Shown: positions 36,180 to 45,825, numbered from the stretch's first letter. The stretch is 64,000 nt of DNA from Armatimonadota bacterium (GCA_023511795.1 JAIMAU010000001.1:62001-126000); one strand, 5' to 3'. Notes: generated from the sequence alone by a model not told the origin. Numbers and translations: made by a program.

Positions 36180-38810
36180 TTAATCCTGCTGCACAATTAA
36201 TGCCAGTTTGTCAACATTGCTTCTGAGCCAATATCCATACCATGGATCTATGCTTTCAGATGCCGGAAAATTTTCTGGAAAGCTGACCGTTTTGAGACTT
36301 TGGCTGGAGTTCTCCCACCACCAGCCAACGCCATCCACCCATCCTTTGTCTTCAGCGCCAACTTTAATGGGAACAGTTTCTATTCCATTTGTAATAAGCA
36401 TCTCTGCCCATGGGTGGCTGGTTTGAAAAGGACAGCCTATGATTGTCCAGCCAGCTTTCGGTAAACCGATATAAAAATCTGCGCCAAAGTTCTCGAATCC
36501 CTCAAACTCTGGGCGCCCGGGAATAGAAGCATTCAACCAATAGCCTTCACCTCTTAGGATGCTTCCGAAATCCTGTGGCGTCCATGAGTCGTAAGTTCGG
36601 AATGATTGTATTTGGGTGTCCCACTTCCATAAACAACCATCGAGAGGTATTGCGCCGAAAACAGCAGGCGGCGATGGATTTCTTGGCGTGCAAGGAATGC
36701 TTATAAGATTCCATCCTGGGGTGATAAGGTCTTGTGGAGCAGTAGTAATTGGGCATACTTCATAGACCCAATCCGCTTGATCTCGCAGACGAATCGCTCT
36801 ATAGATGTTTCCGGATAATTTTACGGTTGAGCTCAAACCCGTTGCCCGAACATAGGAATTTTGCTGTGGCGGAACAATTGTGTTACCATCTGCAAGACAA
36901 TCGTAAAGCACGCGTACACCCATTGAGCTAAAGCCGTCTTCTATTCCGCTCCCGTCATCTATGTAAAAACAGCTATTTGCAGGGTCAATTGCGGTTATTC
37001 TGCCGACGGTTTGCACAAGCAAGCCGATGTTGTTTGTGCCTCTGCCCTCAACAACCCCAGGTGTATATGCGCCTAGTGACTGTCCACCTAAATCACGTTG
37101 TGCAATTGCTATTGGTTCAGGCGCACTATTCCCAGTTGATTCGATTATTACCAGTGGATTAGTAATTTGTCGCTCTCCACTCTCGGAAGTGCCCATTTGA
37201 CCGCAAACCCTTACGATGTCACCAGGATGAACCTTCACGTCACTGTTGGTAGCAAGCTGGACTAATATCCCAGATATTTGTTCAGTATCCTCAATGTAAA
37301 ACTTCTCTTTTAACTGGTTTGTGCCAGCAGTTACTACCATTGGAGGAAGCACCACGCCAATTCCATCATTTATAAGTTTTGCCGCTGAAATTCCGCTGAC
37401 TTCATTTCCAGCCAGGGTAAAGTCAATTGTTTGAATTTCGCCTGCTGAGATTGGCACCGTTTTAACTTGTGCTGCATATCCTGATTTTGTTACGCTTATT
37501 GTGTATGTGCCAGGTGCAAGATTCAAGTGCGCATAAAAGCCTGTGCCATCTGTGTAGGTTCCAAACCCCACTGGCTCGACCATTACCCAAGCAGCATCTA
37601 CTCCTTTACCTTGATTTGCATCTAGGATTCTACCTTTCACGTGTCCTACTGTTGGCGAAGTTTTCCAGCTCATTGGCGGCAAAGCCGTCGGTGCTGTATA
37701 TACTTGGCTTGTTAGCGCGGAGTAGAAACTGGGTTCGTCATCCGCATTAAAATCTGTATCCCCACTATGTGTATAGCAATATCTGTATATCCCCTGGCCT
37801 TGCGAACCGCGCGACCGGGCAGAGAGCAATTGTGTCATCGAGTTTGCGACTGTATTCTTATAAGCCCCCTGAAGTATGTATACATGGCGGCCGCCAGAAT
37901 TCGCCACAGCATCGTCCACTCGGCTGTTGAAAATGCTGTTGCTCGTCGTGTAGACCATAGGGCAATTGGCGTCTAGATATCCACTCATCATCCAAGTTCG
38001 CCAATCCTGAAAGCGATAGTTGTACGCATCATTTCGGTCCGAGAACGTTGAAGCGCTAAGGACCATGTTTGGCTTTACGCTTAGCATGTTAGCGTAAAGC
38101 TTGCGGACGAAGAACGTCACCTGTTCTCGCCGCCATGCGCTGAAGAGGCTATCATTTGGCGCCGGAATATAGGTAGGCGCTAGTCCATACCGATCTCGGA
38201 ACCTCTGCAAAGCAATGGGATTATAGCCAGAGTTTTGCTGTGGATATCGAATAAAATCAAGGAACAAGCCATCCAAATCGTAATGCATTATCAAATCCAT
38301 GCAGACATTGTGGTTCCATTCCATTGCGCCCGGTACACCCGGGTCCACAAAATAGCCTTCGTCAAATAACGTCTGCCCAGCATTCGACATGCAAAGCCAC
38401 TCAGGATGGCGATTGTAGATGTGGCTCGGGTCGCTAGGCGGAATTGTAGCAATCCTGTTCACGACCACCCATGCATAAACCTTAAGACCTACACTGTGCG
38501 CTTGGTCTAGAAGCTCCTGAAGTGGATCATAACCTTCGGGAATATCGACTGCGCGCACATCACAGTTCGGTCTTGTCGGTGTATAGTATGCATCACCAAC
38601 CTTACGCACCTGCGCCGCAATAACGTTGCAATTGGCGCTTAAGGCTCGAGAAACCAAAGCGCTGACCTCCGCAGGACTCTTTATTCCAGGTCCCCATGCA
38701 TAAGCCCAAAGCGCTTTGTGTTCGGGATTTTGAGCCCAGGCGGTCCGGCTTACCGCCATCATTATCAGCGAGACGGCCAGCGCGGATACAGCCCTTCTTT
38801 GCAATTTCAT
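36180..38810 (-). CDS. secreted GHL10 (DUF187) protein 4 with OB-like insert
   Basis: 876 residues from the ATG at 38810 (GAGGT site; a start 36 bases upstream is possible). Signal peptide VSALAVSLIMMAVSRTAWA. Order: GHL10 barrel (~20-400, DGLFLDFIRYPQQNSGYN); carboxypeptidase-regulatory sandwich (~410-470, GTYTISVTKSGYAAQ); a ~220-residue pair of OB-fold-like domains (KFYIEDTEQISGILV, then RDLGGQSLGAYTPG and SCFYIDDGSGIEDG); the shared C-terminal domain (~700-876). The OB-like part is also found in the surface protein at 39506-43396. It is the first gene of the minus-strand array, reached by a ~340-base leader. Confidence 0.84.
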   Translation of the reverse strand: MKLQRRAVSALAVSLIMMAVSRTAWAQNPEHKALWAYAWGPGIKSPAEVSALVSRALSANCNVIAAQVRKVGDAYYTPTRPNCDVRAVDIPEGYDPLQELLDQAHSVGLKVYAWVVVNRIATIPPSDPSHIYNRHPEWLCMSNAGQTLFDEGYFVDPGVPGAMEWNHNVCMDLIMHYDLDGLFLDFIRYPQQNSGYNPIALQRFRDRYGLAPTYIPAPNDSLFSAWRREQVTFFVRKLYANMLSVKPNMVLSASTFSDRNDAYNYRFQDWRTWMMSGYLDANCPMVYTTSNSIFNSRVDDAVANSGGRHVYILQGAYKNTVANSMTQLLSARSRGSQGQGIYRYCYTHSGDTDFNADDEPSFYSALTSQVYTAPTALPPMSWKTSPTVGHVKGRILDANQGKGVDAAWVMVEPVGFGTYTDGTGFYAHLNLAPGTYTISVTKSGYAAQVKTVPISAGEIQTIDFTLAGNEVSGISAAKLINDGIGVVLPPMVVTAGTNQLKEKFYIEDTEQISGILVQLATNSDVKVHPGDIVRVCGQMGTSESGERQITNPLVIIESTGNSAPEPIAIAQRDLGGQSLGAYTPGVVEGRGTNNIGLLVQTVGRITAIDPANSCFYIDDGSGIEDGFSSMGVRVLYDCLADGNTIVPPQQNSYVRATGLSSTVKLSGNIYRAIRLRDQADWVYEVCPITTAPQDLITPGWNLISIPCTPRNPSPPAVFGAIPLDGCLWKWDTQIQSFRTYDSWTPQDFGSILRGEGYWLNASIPGRPEFEGFENFGADFYIGLPKAGWTIIGCPFQTSHPWAEMLITNGIETVPIKVGAEDKGWVDGVGWWWENSSQSLKTVSFPENFPASESIDPWYGYWLRSNVDKLALIVQQD

Positions 38811-39160
38811 GCGTGACCTCTCGCGAATTTTTCTTTTTCTGTGCAATCGAATGAGGCCACAGCCTCAATATCGACTAGCTTTGCGTAAGGAAATTAAACC
38901 GCCGACTTCGTTCGCTTTTCGGCAAGGTGTTGCGCACCCAGACTACTCGGCCGCACTGCCAGTCGGGAGGTAAACTGGAGTGTACGCTAATCCGCTAGTT
39001 TGTTCTTAAAAAGAACTTACTCGATTTGGATTTTAGGGGTGTGCACTACTTCGTAGAGAACTTTGCCTTCCTCACACCTAATTTCACCATTTCCGCAGGG
39101 GATTGGCCGACCTTAATCCGTCTGCATGAATGGTCATTTTCTGATATTTTCTTTGACAAA

Positions 39161-39189
39161 AGTATACTCTACAAAGGCCTTTTTGTCAA
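39161..39189 (-). promoter_or_regulatory. sigma70-type promoter of the GHL10 array
   Basis: On the minus strand TTGACA (39184-39189), 17-base spacer, TATACT (39161-39166). Start at ~39154 gives a leader of ~340 bases before the first GHL10 gene. A palindrome TTGACAAAAG...CTTTTTGTCAA (39153-39189) overlaps the promoter and could be an operator or a hairpin in the opposite RNA. Plus-strand signals in the 38.8-39.5 kb gap are weaker: a TATAAT at 39360-39365 without a good -35 may drive the surface protein. No riboswitch was recognised in the leader. Confidence 0.65.
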
Positions 39190-39505
39190 TAAAACATGGA
39201 AAAACCTGGTAATTATACTTGTTTTGGACCACCAGTCATGCTATCTCTTAAACCTTATTGTATCTTAAGCGATAAAAGTGTTGCCGCCATCCAAATTGAA
39301 ACCCCTAGTAAAATTGCTGGTTTTTCTGACAACCAAAGTTAAAACCCCCCAATGTGTTGTATAATTTAATTAGTTCAACCGTTTTTGTGCTAGACGTTTA
39401 AAACTTGGCGATAAGTAAATAATGTTAATAGCTACTGCCCAGCCTTAAAGTTTGAGTTTATTAGCTTGCCGATTATCTGTTCTATTCGGCGGAAAGGAAC
39501 GGGCT

Positions 39506-42500
39506 ATGAGGTTCCAAAGGGGCACCTTTTTGATTTTTGCGGTACCTCTATTATTTGCGCTGGCTTTAGGTGCTGGCTTTGCAAAAGTTGCTATTTATGA
39601 GCCCACAGGTTGGGCGCAAAGTAGCCTTGCGAAAATAAGCTATAGGCTGAACACTACCGTTTTCTACCTCGAGTGCACAATCTATCATGCCGATGCGAAT
39701 GGCAACCCAATTGGCGATCCAGTGCAGTGCGAGTCCTACTATTCGGAGTCAAAGGGTTATCACGAGCATTTCTTCTATGGATTAGAGCCAGGATCTTATG
39801 TGGCTGTGCTTGAAGCTGTCGGGCCGAATGAGCCCCAGTGGCGACCTCTAGTTGGGATTTTTAAATATAATGACCCAACTGTGGAATACTCACCTCCTAA
39901 TCCGCCAGTTCCTGATATGGAAGGTTGGTATGGCATTGCCATCAATACTAGGCCAAACAGTCCATACTTTGGTTGGACCTATGTGCCCCACAAGAGCTAC
40001 CAAGATATTTACATTTACCGGGGAGATGGGTCTTGCGTTGGCACAATGAACGATTCAGGCATATATTGGGGTGGAAGTGCTCCATGGGATGCCAGTGTTG
40101 CCGATGACGATTATGTCTACGTTGGTGACCGAAGCAATAGATATGTTTATTGCTTCAAGCCCGACGGCTCAGGATGGGTCTCGTGTTCGCCGCCAATTAC
40201 ATACTCTAGAGGAATTTTTGCACGCACCGATAGCTCCGGTGTCACCCATGTTTTTGTGACCGGTGGATTCGGTCAGGTTTACGAGGTTACTGTACAGTCT
40301 GATCATGCAACTTGGGGCACACCAGCTGTAATAGCTAACCTTGGCAGTCTCAGCGAGGATAATTTCAAAATTGGTGGCGTATGGGTGAGCGCTGACCTCC
40401 AGACAATGTTCGTTTGCTATGATGGCAAGATTTACAAGTTTATAAAAAATGGTTCTGTCTATGAGCAAGCTTCATCTCCGTGGCCGGTAGATATTCCTGG
40501 CGTCTGGGATATTGATGCTAGCCCAGATGGCTCAATATTGTGGGCTTCGTGTACTGCCGCATATAATCCGCCAGCCACCTATGCAATTTATAAGGTTAAT
40601 CCCGTCACTGGCTCGGCAACCCCTGTAGATGGTAACAACATTGTAACGTGGGGCCACATGATAAAGATTGATGCAGTTGGGAATCCCGGAGTAACGTATG
40701 GTAAGTTTACAAACACTTGGGGCCAATATTATTGGGCGCTCTTCACCGAACCCGGGACTTCATCGCATACGGTAAAAACAAATGTGTTTCACACCACAAG
40801 TGACCATCTTCCAGTTATGACTTTCTACTCAATAATCCCAACCAGCGTACCTGGGGATAATACAACCACCGCAACCCTCACAGCTTGGATTTATGATGGA
40901 GCAGGTTGGCAAGACGTCAGCGAAGTGCGGGTAGACCTAGACCCCGTTGGTATTCAGGAAGATGCGGTTAGCACAAGCCTAGTTAGGGATACATCCGACC
41001 CAACAGGTAGGACAGTAGTTGCTACCGTTCCGGGCCTAAAGGCAGCCATCGGTGCCAAAGTCGCCACCCACGAGTTGGCAGTTACCATGATCGACAGCAC
41101 GTCATCGAGCGAAGATACGGTGGCGCTTAAGGTAACAGGTGTTCCAGTTACATTTACAATAAAGCACAGTATTACAAATCACCCAATTGCGGGAGCTTTT
41201 GCCCATGCTACAGGTGGCATGAGCGGTTTGCCTGGCTATCCGTTTACTTACAATTCAACCACCACTAATTCTAACGGACAGACGACGGTTCAACTTAGCC
41301 AGGGGACGTACCAGGTCAAAGCGGTGAAAACAGGGTACGGGAGTATGGACCCAATAGAGGTCGTAGTTGGTCCTAATCCAATTTCTGTGGATATATATTT
41401 GCGTCCTTGTACCGTTGCAGAAGCTAGACAGCTTCCTGACTCAACCCTATGTAATGTTAAAGGCGTTGTTTATGCGCAGACCTGCGGTCCATATACACCT
41501 CCCAGCCCGCCTGAGGTATTAGGGCTAGCCGAACGTAAGGATTCTGGAGATTATAACTATCAGTGGTATGTTTGCGATCCAAACGACCCCGGAAACGGCA
41601 TTCTTATGATGTTTCCTGTCCCCCAGGATGAATACTTTTATCAGATGGACGACCCGGAGGGAACGGACCCCGATGGTAATTCTACATATATAGGGCCTAG
41701 GCCGAGGGTTGGAGATACCGTGATGATAACGGGTATGCTTGGCACGCCAAGTGGTCATGAGCGGCGAATTAAGGCAGATATATCACTGCAATATAAGGAT
41801 GATATCTACTTGAATCTTGGCAATCAAGGTGGCTTGCCAGTTAGTCCCATTGGCCTAAGTATTCCAGAGTTTATGCATGGCAATATTTCTGTTCATCCTT
41901 GCTGGGGGAAGTATGCGATTACAACTGGAGCAATTGTGGTAAAAAACGTCCCAAGTGGAGCGCCTTATGATCTTGGCGACCCAATTCCTTACATTGTAAT
42001 CGCCGATGTTTCAGGAAATATTGCTGAGGTTGCAATAGAAAAACCTTTGACGCTGGGCATTAACACTTGGCCAATACCAGGAGCCACGTACAACTTCCGT
42101 GGTCCCATTGGTCGCAGAAATAGATATGGCAATGGTTGCATTCGCCCAAGAGGCCCGTCTGATATAATTTACACGGCACCCGCCCCGCCACCAGGTAATC
42201 CTATAGGTTCGGTCCGCGAGCTGCCCAATGGCGAATTTGTAAATGTGCAAGGCATTGTTACCGCTGTCTTTGCAACTTGTTTCTATATCGAATCGGCTGA
42301 CCGAGCGTCTGGAATTCGAGTAAATGCTTCTGTTGGCTCATATGTAAGTCGGGGGGATGTAGCCCAGGTTATAGGTACTTTGGGAATTACAGATGGAGAG
42401 CGCTCGATTAGTCCAAGCCAGGCAGTCATTGTCCATGGCACTACGACCGTGCCAGCGCCAATTGGGGTGAGGAACCGTGACCTTGGTGGAGCAGGAGCGG

Positions 42501-43396
42501 GAGCGGACAACCCAGGAGTGACTGGTGGCAGAGGCGCACTAAACGTTGGCCTTTTGGTGAAGGTAACTGGTACCGTAACGCATGTAGGTTCTGGCTTCTT
42601 CTATATTTGGGATGGCTCAAATAGAACGACTAGTCCGCTTGATGACGGTTCAGGTTTCAACGGAATAAGGATTACTACAAACCGCTCTGCATCTATCGGC
42701 GACCGAATGGAGATAGTAGGTATATCAAGCACAGACACTTATAATGTGCCGCCCAACAACATACCAACTATTATGCCTCGAGACAATAATGATTTTGTAA
42801 TCAACCCGCCTCTTAGCAATATTCAATCCCCGGAGGGCACAGTAGGTGCTGGTTGGAATTTACTAGGTATTCCGGCAATTCCTGGGAATTGGGACCCTCA
42901 AGCTGTTTTCGGTTCGATTCCTATTAATGATAATCTTTGCAGATGGGAAGCGGAGGACTCAAGCTTTATCTTTTATGACGAGTGGTCTCCAAGTACGTAT
43001 GGCGGAATGCTTCTGGGCGACGGCTTCTGGTTATCTGTGGGTTCGCCTACGAACATATCATATCAAGGGCGATATCAGCCCGAGGACCAATGGGTTACAC
43101 TCCCAAAGAGTGGGTGGACTCTAATAGGCCATACCTTCGACTACGATACATACTGGTCAGATGTGAAGGTACACAACGGGTGTGAATGCATAAGCATGGA
43201 GGAAGCATCTCGTGAGCGGGGATGGCTAAACTCCATGGGCTGGTGGTGGGAGAATTCAAGCCAGTCGCTTATGACACTTGGTTTACCCGACGATTGGCCA
43301 GAGTCTGAAAAACTCGAAAGGTGGCATGGCTACTGGATCTATAGCAACACAGATAGCCTTTCATTGATAATCCCAGCAAGTCCGAGCGCACCGTAA
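39506..43396 (+). CDS. large secreted surface protein with propeller, Ig/Cna-B-like and OB-like domains
   Basis: 1296 residues from the ATG at 39506 (GGAAAGG eight bases upstream). Signal peptide GTFLIFAVPLLFALALGAGFA. A beta-propeller-like part (~130-420: DDDYVYVGDRSNRYVYCFKP, WDIDASPDGSILWASC) is followed by Ig-like domains and a carboxypeptidase-regulatory sandwich (~560-635: GTYQVKAVKTGYGS). Several OB-fold-like repeats come next (NVKGVVY, NVQGIVTAVFATCFYIESAD, SGFFYIWDGS). The protein ends in the same ~185-residue domain as the four GHL10 proteins. It has no catalytic motif I can name; a structural or binding role at the surface is likely. It is divergent from the GHL10 array. Confidence 0.8.
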   Translation: MRFQRGTFLIFAVPLLFALALGAGFAKVAIYEPTGWAQSSLAKISYRLNTTVFYLECTIYHADANGNPIGDPVQCESYYSESKGYHEHFFYGLEPGSYVAVLEAVGPNEPQWRPLVGIFKYNDPTVEYSPPNPPVPDMEGWYGIAINTRPNSPYFGWTYVPHKSYQDIYIYRGDGSCVGTMNDSGIYWGGSAPWDASVADDDYVYVGDRSNRYVYCFKPDGSGWVSCSPPITYSRGIFARTDSSGVTHVFVTGGFGQVYEVTVQSDHATWGTPAVIANLGSLSEDNFKIGGVWVSADLQTMFVCYDGKIYKFIKNGSVYEQASSPWPVDIPGVWDIDASPDGSILWASCTAAYNPPATYAIYKVNPVTGSATPVDGNNIVTWGHMIKIDAVGNPGVTYGKFTNTWGQYYWALFTEPGTSSHTVKTNVFHTTSDHLPVMTFYSIIPTSVPGDNTTTATLTAWIYDGAGWQDVSEVRVDLDPVGIQEDAVSTSLVRDTSDPTGRTVVATVPGLKAAIGAKVATHELAVTMIDSTSSSEDTVALKVTGVPVTFTIKHSITNHPIAGAFAHATGGMSGLPGYPFTYNSTTTNSNGQTTVQLSQGTYQVKAVKTGYGSMDPIEVVVGPNPISVDIYLRPCTVAEARQLPDSTLCNVKGVVYAQTCGPYTPPSPPEVLGLAERKDSGDYNYQWYVCDPNDPGNGILMMFPVPQDEYFYQMDDPEGTDPDGNSTYIGPRPRVGDTVMITGMLGTPSGHERRIKADISLQYKDDIYLNLGNQGGLPVSPIGLSIPEFMHGNISVHPCWGKYAITTGAIVVKNVPSGAPYDLGDPIPYIVIADVSGNIAEVAIEKPLTLGINTWPIPGATYNFRGPIGRRNRYGNGCIRPRGPSDIIYTAPAPPPGNPIGSVRELPNGEFVNVQGIVTAVFATCFYIESADRASGIRVNASVGSYVSRGDVAQVIGTLGITDGERSISPSQAVIVHGTTTVPAPIGVRNRDLGGAGAGADNPGVTGGRGALNVGLLVKVTGTVTHVGSGFFYIWDGSNRTTSPLDDGSGFNGIRITTNRSASIGDRMEIVGISSTDTYNVPPNNIPTIMPRDNNDFVINPPLSNIQSPEGTVGAGWNLLGIPAIPGNWDPQAVFGSIPINDNLCRWEAEDSSFIFYDEWSPSTYGGMLLGDGFWLSVGSPTNISYQGRYQPEDQWVTLPKSGWTLIGHTFDYDTYWSDVKVHNGCECISMEEASRERGWLNSMGWWWENSSQSLMTLGLPDDWPESEKLERWHGYWIYSNTDSLSLIIPASPSAP

Positions 43397-43403
43397 AGGT
43401 TTT

Positions 43404-43895
43404 TCAGAAACCAGGTACAAACGCACCCTCGATGGATATGCTTATAATGCGCCATTTAGGTATGTGAAAGAAGAAGTAGCGGGTCTGCTGCTCAAGCCTT
43501 AACTTTAAGGTTACAGGTGAGCTAAAAACATTTTGTCGCTCTCCAGCTCTGATTGCCGCCACCGAAACGTCGAGGTTCACGACCGCAGAGTTTCCGCTGA
43601 TATGTATTTTCGGATGCCCTAGAATGACGTCAAAAGCATCTGCACTTCTGAATGCTTGCATTACTTCAATGCGCAGTGTTGGATAAGTAAAACCCACTGA
43701 GTCTTTATAATCAGCGGAGACTAGAGACATTGCCTGCCGCACATTTCGGCTTTCGATTGCAGTTTCACCTTTTGCAAGCAAGGCTTGAATTTGCTCCTCA
43801 TTGCTCAAATGCGGCTCACTACTTAGTTTTAGGTAAAGAGTAGCAATTGCTAGCACAAAAATCATAGAAAATATTATCCACAAGGATTTTCTCAT
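43404..43895 (-). CDS. membrane-anchored NTF2-like protein
   Basis: 163 residues from the ATG at 43895 (GGAAGG site). One N-terminal membrane helix (LWIIFSMIFVLAIATLYL) then an alpha-plus-beta domain starting with a helix EEQIQALLAKGETAIESRN and ending in antiparallel strands (KIHISGNSAVVNLDVSV, KWRIISISI). This is the pattern of the SnoaL/NTF2-like superfamily, but no active-site residues are recognised. It converges on the large surface-protein gene with an eight-base gap. Confidence 0.66.
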   Translation of the reverse strand: MRKSLWIIFSMIFVLAIATLYLKLSSEPHLSNEEQIQALLAKGETAIESRNVRQAMSLVSADYKDSVGFTYPTLRIEVMQAFRSADAFDVILGHPKIHISGNSAVVNLDVSVAAIRAGERQNVFSSPVTLKLRLEQQTRYFFFHIPKWRIISISIEGAFVPGF

Positions 43896-44053
43896 ATCAG
43901 CACCTTCCAAAAATGTTGTTGAAGCCGAGATTTTCTAGAACCACGGTTCGGTTGCCTGTTTACTCTACATATACCCAAATCCCCTGCTTTGGAAGGAAAT
44001 GGCATGGATAGCGTTTAACCGATTTTTAGCTGACAGCATGGAGGGTCTCTACG

Positions 44054-45127
44054 ATGCCTCTGCACGTGCCTGAGGAATGGTTGCCCCATATAGAGGAAGT
44101 GCTCCAATTGCCAGGCGTTACCATGGTTATTGGTGGCGTTGATGTTGGGAAAACAACTTTCACCACTTTGATTGCCAACCGAGCATTTGAAGCAGGCATC
44201 CCAGTCGCCGTGATTGATGGAGATATGGGGCAATCCGAGATTGGTCCTCCCACTACAGTGGGTCTTGGAATGGTCGAATTTCCAATCCAGTCGCTTGGGG
44301 AGCTCCATCCGCATGCACTCTTTTTTGTTGGGTCAACTTCCCCAGTTGGACACCTACTAGCCACCGCAACAGGCGTAAAAACTCTTGTCGAACGGGCATT
44401 AACCGTTGGAAAGACGCTTATTGTTGTTGATACAACCGGTCTTGTGCGAGGCTCCGTTGCGCGCAAACTAAAAACCCATAAAATAGAGCTTATTCGCCCC
44501 AAACATTTGGTGGCGATTCAAAAAGCCACAGAACTTGAACATATCCTTCAGTTTTTTGACTGCTGGGTTGACTGTAAGGTTCATCGCCTCGTTGCTTCTC
44601 CTGCTGTGAAGCCGAAAAGCGTGACGTTGCGGGTGCAGAGAAGAGCTGCAAAGTTCAATCAGTATTTCCGCGACGGCCAAACATACGAGCTAAACCTTGA
44701 AAACGTAGGCACATTCGGCACATGGTTAAGCGCCGGCCAGGTGCTTGAGCCCAAATACCTAAAATTTGCTTCCGGGGCCCTTGGAGTTAATGTCCTTCAT
44801 GGGGAAATGGTTGGACGAACAGTTTACCTTGTCACGGAGCGGGATTATAATAAGAAGGGCATTGAAGAAATTCAAGAGGTATTTGCAACAAATAGTGTTG
44901 TTATAACTACGGCATCGAAATTTGCTAATCTTATTGTTGGGCTTTCTGATAAACATCTTGAGCTTCTTGGACTTGGCATAGTAACGAGCATTGACTTTAA
45001 AAGAGCTATGATGCAAATTTTCACTCCTATACGGTCAGTCTCCCCAATATGCACGGTTCGGTTTGGCGTTATAAAACTGCGTACTGACGGCACAGAAATC
45101 GGCCGAATCCGCCCAGGAGAAATATAG
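44054..45127 (+). CDS. Clp1/Grc3-type P-loop protein (putative polynucleotide 5'-kinase)
   Basis: 357 residues. The P-loop VIGGVDVGKTTFTTLIAN, the following VIDGDMGQSEIGPPTTVGLG and the later VVDTTGLVRGSVARKLK are hallmarks of the Clp1_P domain. In eukaryotes and archaea these proteins (Clp1, Grc3/Nol9) phosphorylate 5'-OH ends of RNA. The C-terminal ~130 residues form a separate beta-rich domain of unknown role. The start has GGAGGG. The gene is followed without a gap by a histidine phosphatase. Bacterial homologues are poorly studied; kinase activity here is inferred from the P-loop family only. Confidence 0.82.
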   Translation: MPLHVPEEWLPHIEEVLQLPGVTMVIGGVDVGKTTFTTLIANRAFEAGIPVAVIDGDMGQSEIGPPTTVGLGMVEFPIQSLGELHPHALFFVGSTSPVGHLLATATGVKTLVERALTVGKTLIVVDTTGLVRGSVARKLKTHKIELIRPKHLVAIQKATELEHILQFFDCWVDCKVHRLVASPAVKPKSVTLRVQRRAAKFNQYFRDGQTYELNLENVGTFGTWLSAGQVLEPKYLKFASGALGVNVLHGEMVGRTVYLVTERDYNKKGIEEIQEVFATNSVVITTASKFANLIVGLSDKHLELLGLGIVTSIDFKRAMMQIFTPIRSVSPICTVRFGVIKLRTDGTEIGRIRPGEI

Positions 45128-45748
45128 GTGAGAATAATCCTTGTTAGACATGGAGAGACGATTTATAACTTGGAACGACGGTACCAAGGACACACCGACG
45201 CCGAGCTGACCGAATTAGGGAAAAAGCAGGCTTTGCGTACTGCCGAGCGGCTGAGTAGAGAAGATATCGCAGCCATATACTCAAGCGATTTAATTAGGGC
45301 TAGCGAGACAGCAAGTACAATCGCTAAATGTCATAATCTTCCTGTGCAAACCGATATGCGGCTTCGAGAGTGTGCGTTCGGCGATTGGGAAGGCTTGACG
45401 GTTGATGAAATAAAAGAGCGATATCCCGAACTTTATGCGAACTACCAGCGAGATTCTGTGCAACACAGAGCTCCAAATGGTGAGCGGCTTGAATCTTTGC
45501 TTGAAAGGGTTTCTAGCGTTGTCAACCGAATCGTGAAAAAGCATCCTAATGAAACAGTGGTATTGGTTGGGCACGGCGGCACAATCCATGCATTCATATG
45601 CTATGCGCTTGATGCTCCCCTATATGCATTCCGGAAGATAAGGCTTGATAATTGCGGAATAACAATTTTTTCCAGACTGCCAAATGGCAAATGGTTTCTT
45701 GAAGTCTTGAACGAGACTTGTCACCTTGAGGGTTTGGTTAAAATTTGA
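45128..45748 (+). CDS. histidine phosphatase (phosphoglycerate mutase-like)
   Basis: 206 residues with a GTG start directly after the stop of the Clp1-like gene. The RHG motif ILVRHGETIYN holds the phospho-acceptor His8; RLRECAFGDWEG and VVLVGHGGTIHAF (second histidine) complete the active site. The family contains phosphatases for sugar phosphates, nucleotides (CobC-like) and others. CobC-like alpha-ribazole phosphatase is the closest common annotation, but the partner gene gives no support for a cobalamin role. Confidence 0.9.
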   Translation: MRIILVRHGETIYNLERRYQGHTDAELTELGKKQALRTAERLSREDIAAIYSSDLIRASETASTIAKCHNLPVQTDMRLRECAFGDWEGLTVDEIKERYPELYANYQRDSVQHRAPNGERLESLLERVSSVVNRIVKKHPNETVVLVGHGGTIHAFICYALDAPLYAFRKIRLDNCGITIFSRLPNGKWFLEVLNETCHLEGLVKI

Positions 45749-45825
45749 CCTATGAAGCCTTATGCGGTAGATTATCGGTCGGCAAGTTTTGCAAGCTAAT
45801 AATCAAAAATTTTCGGAGATGAACG

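Noticed and set aside
39026-39268. 80-residue reading frame in the divergent gap
   Set aside because: No ribosome site, and it overlaps the minus-strand promoter of the GHL10 array.
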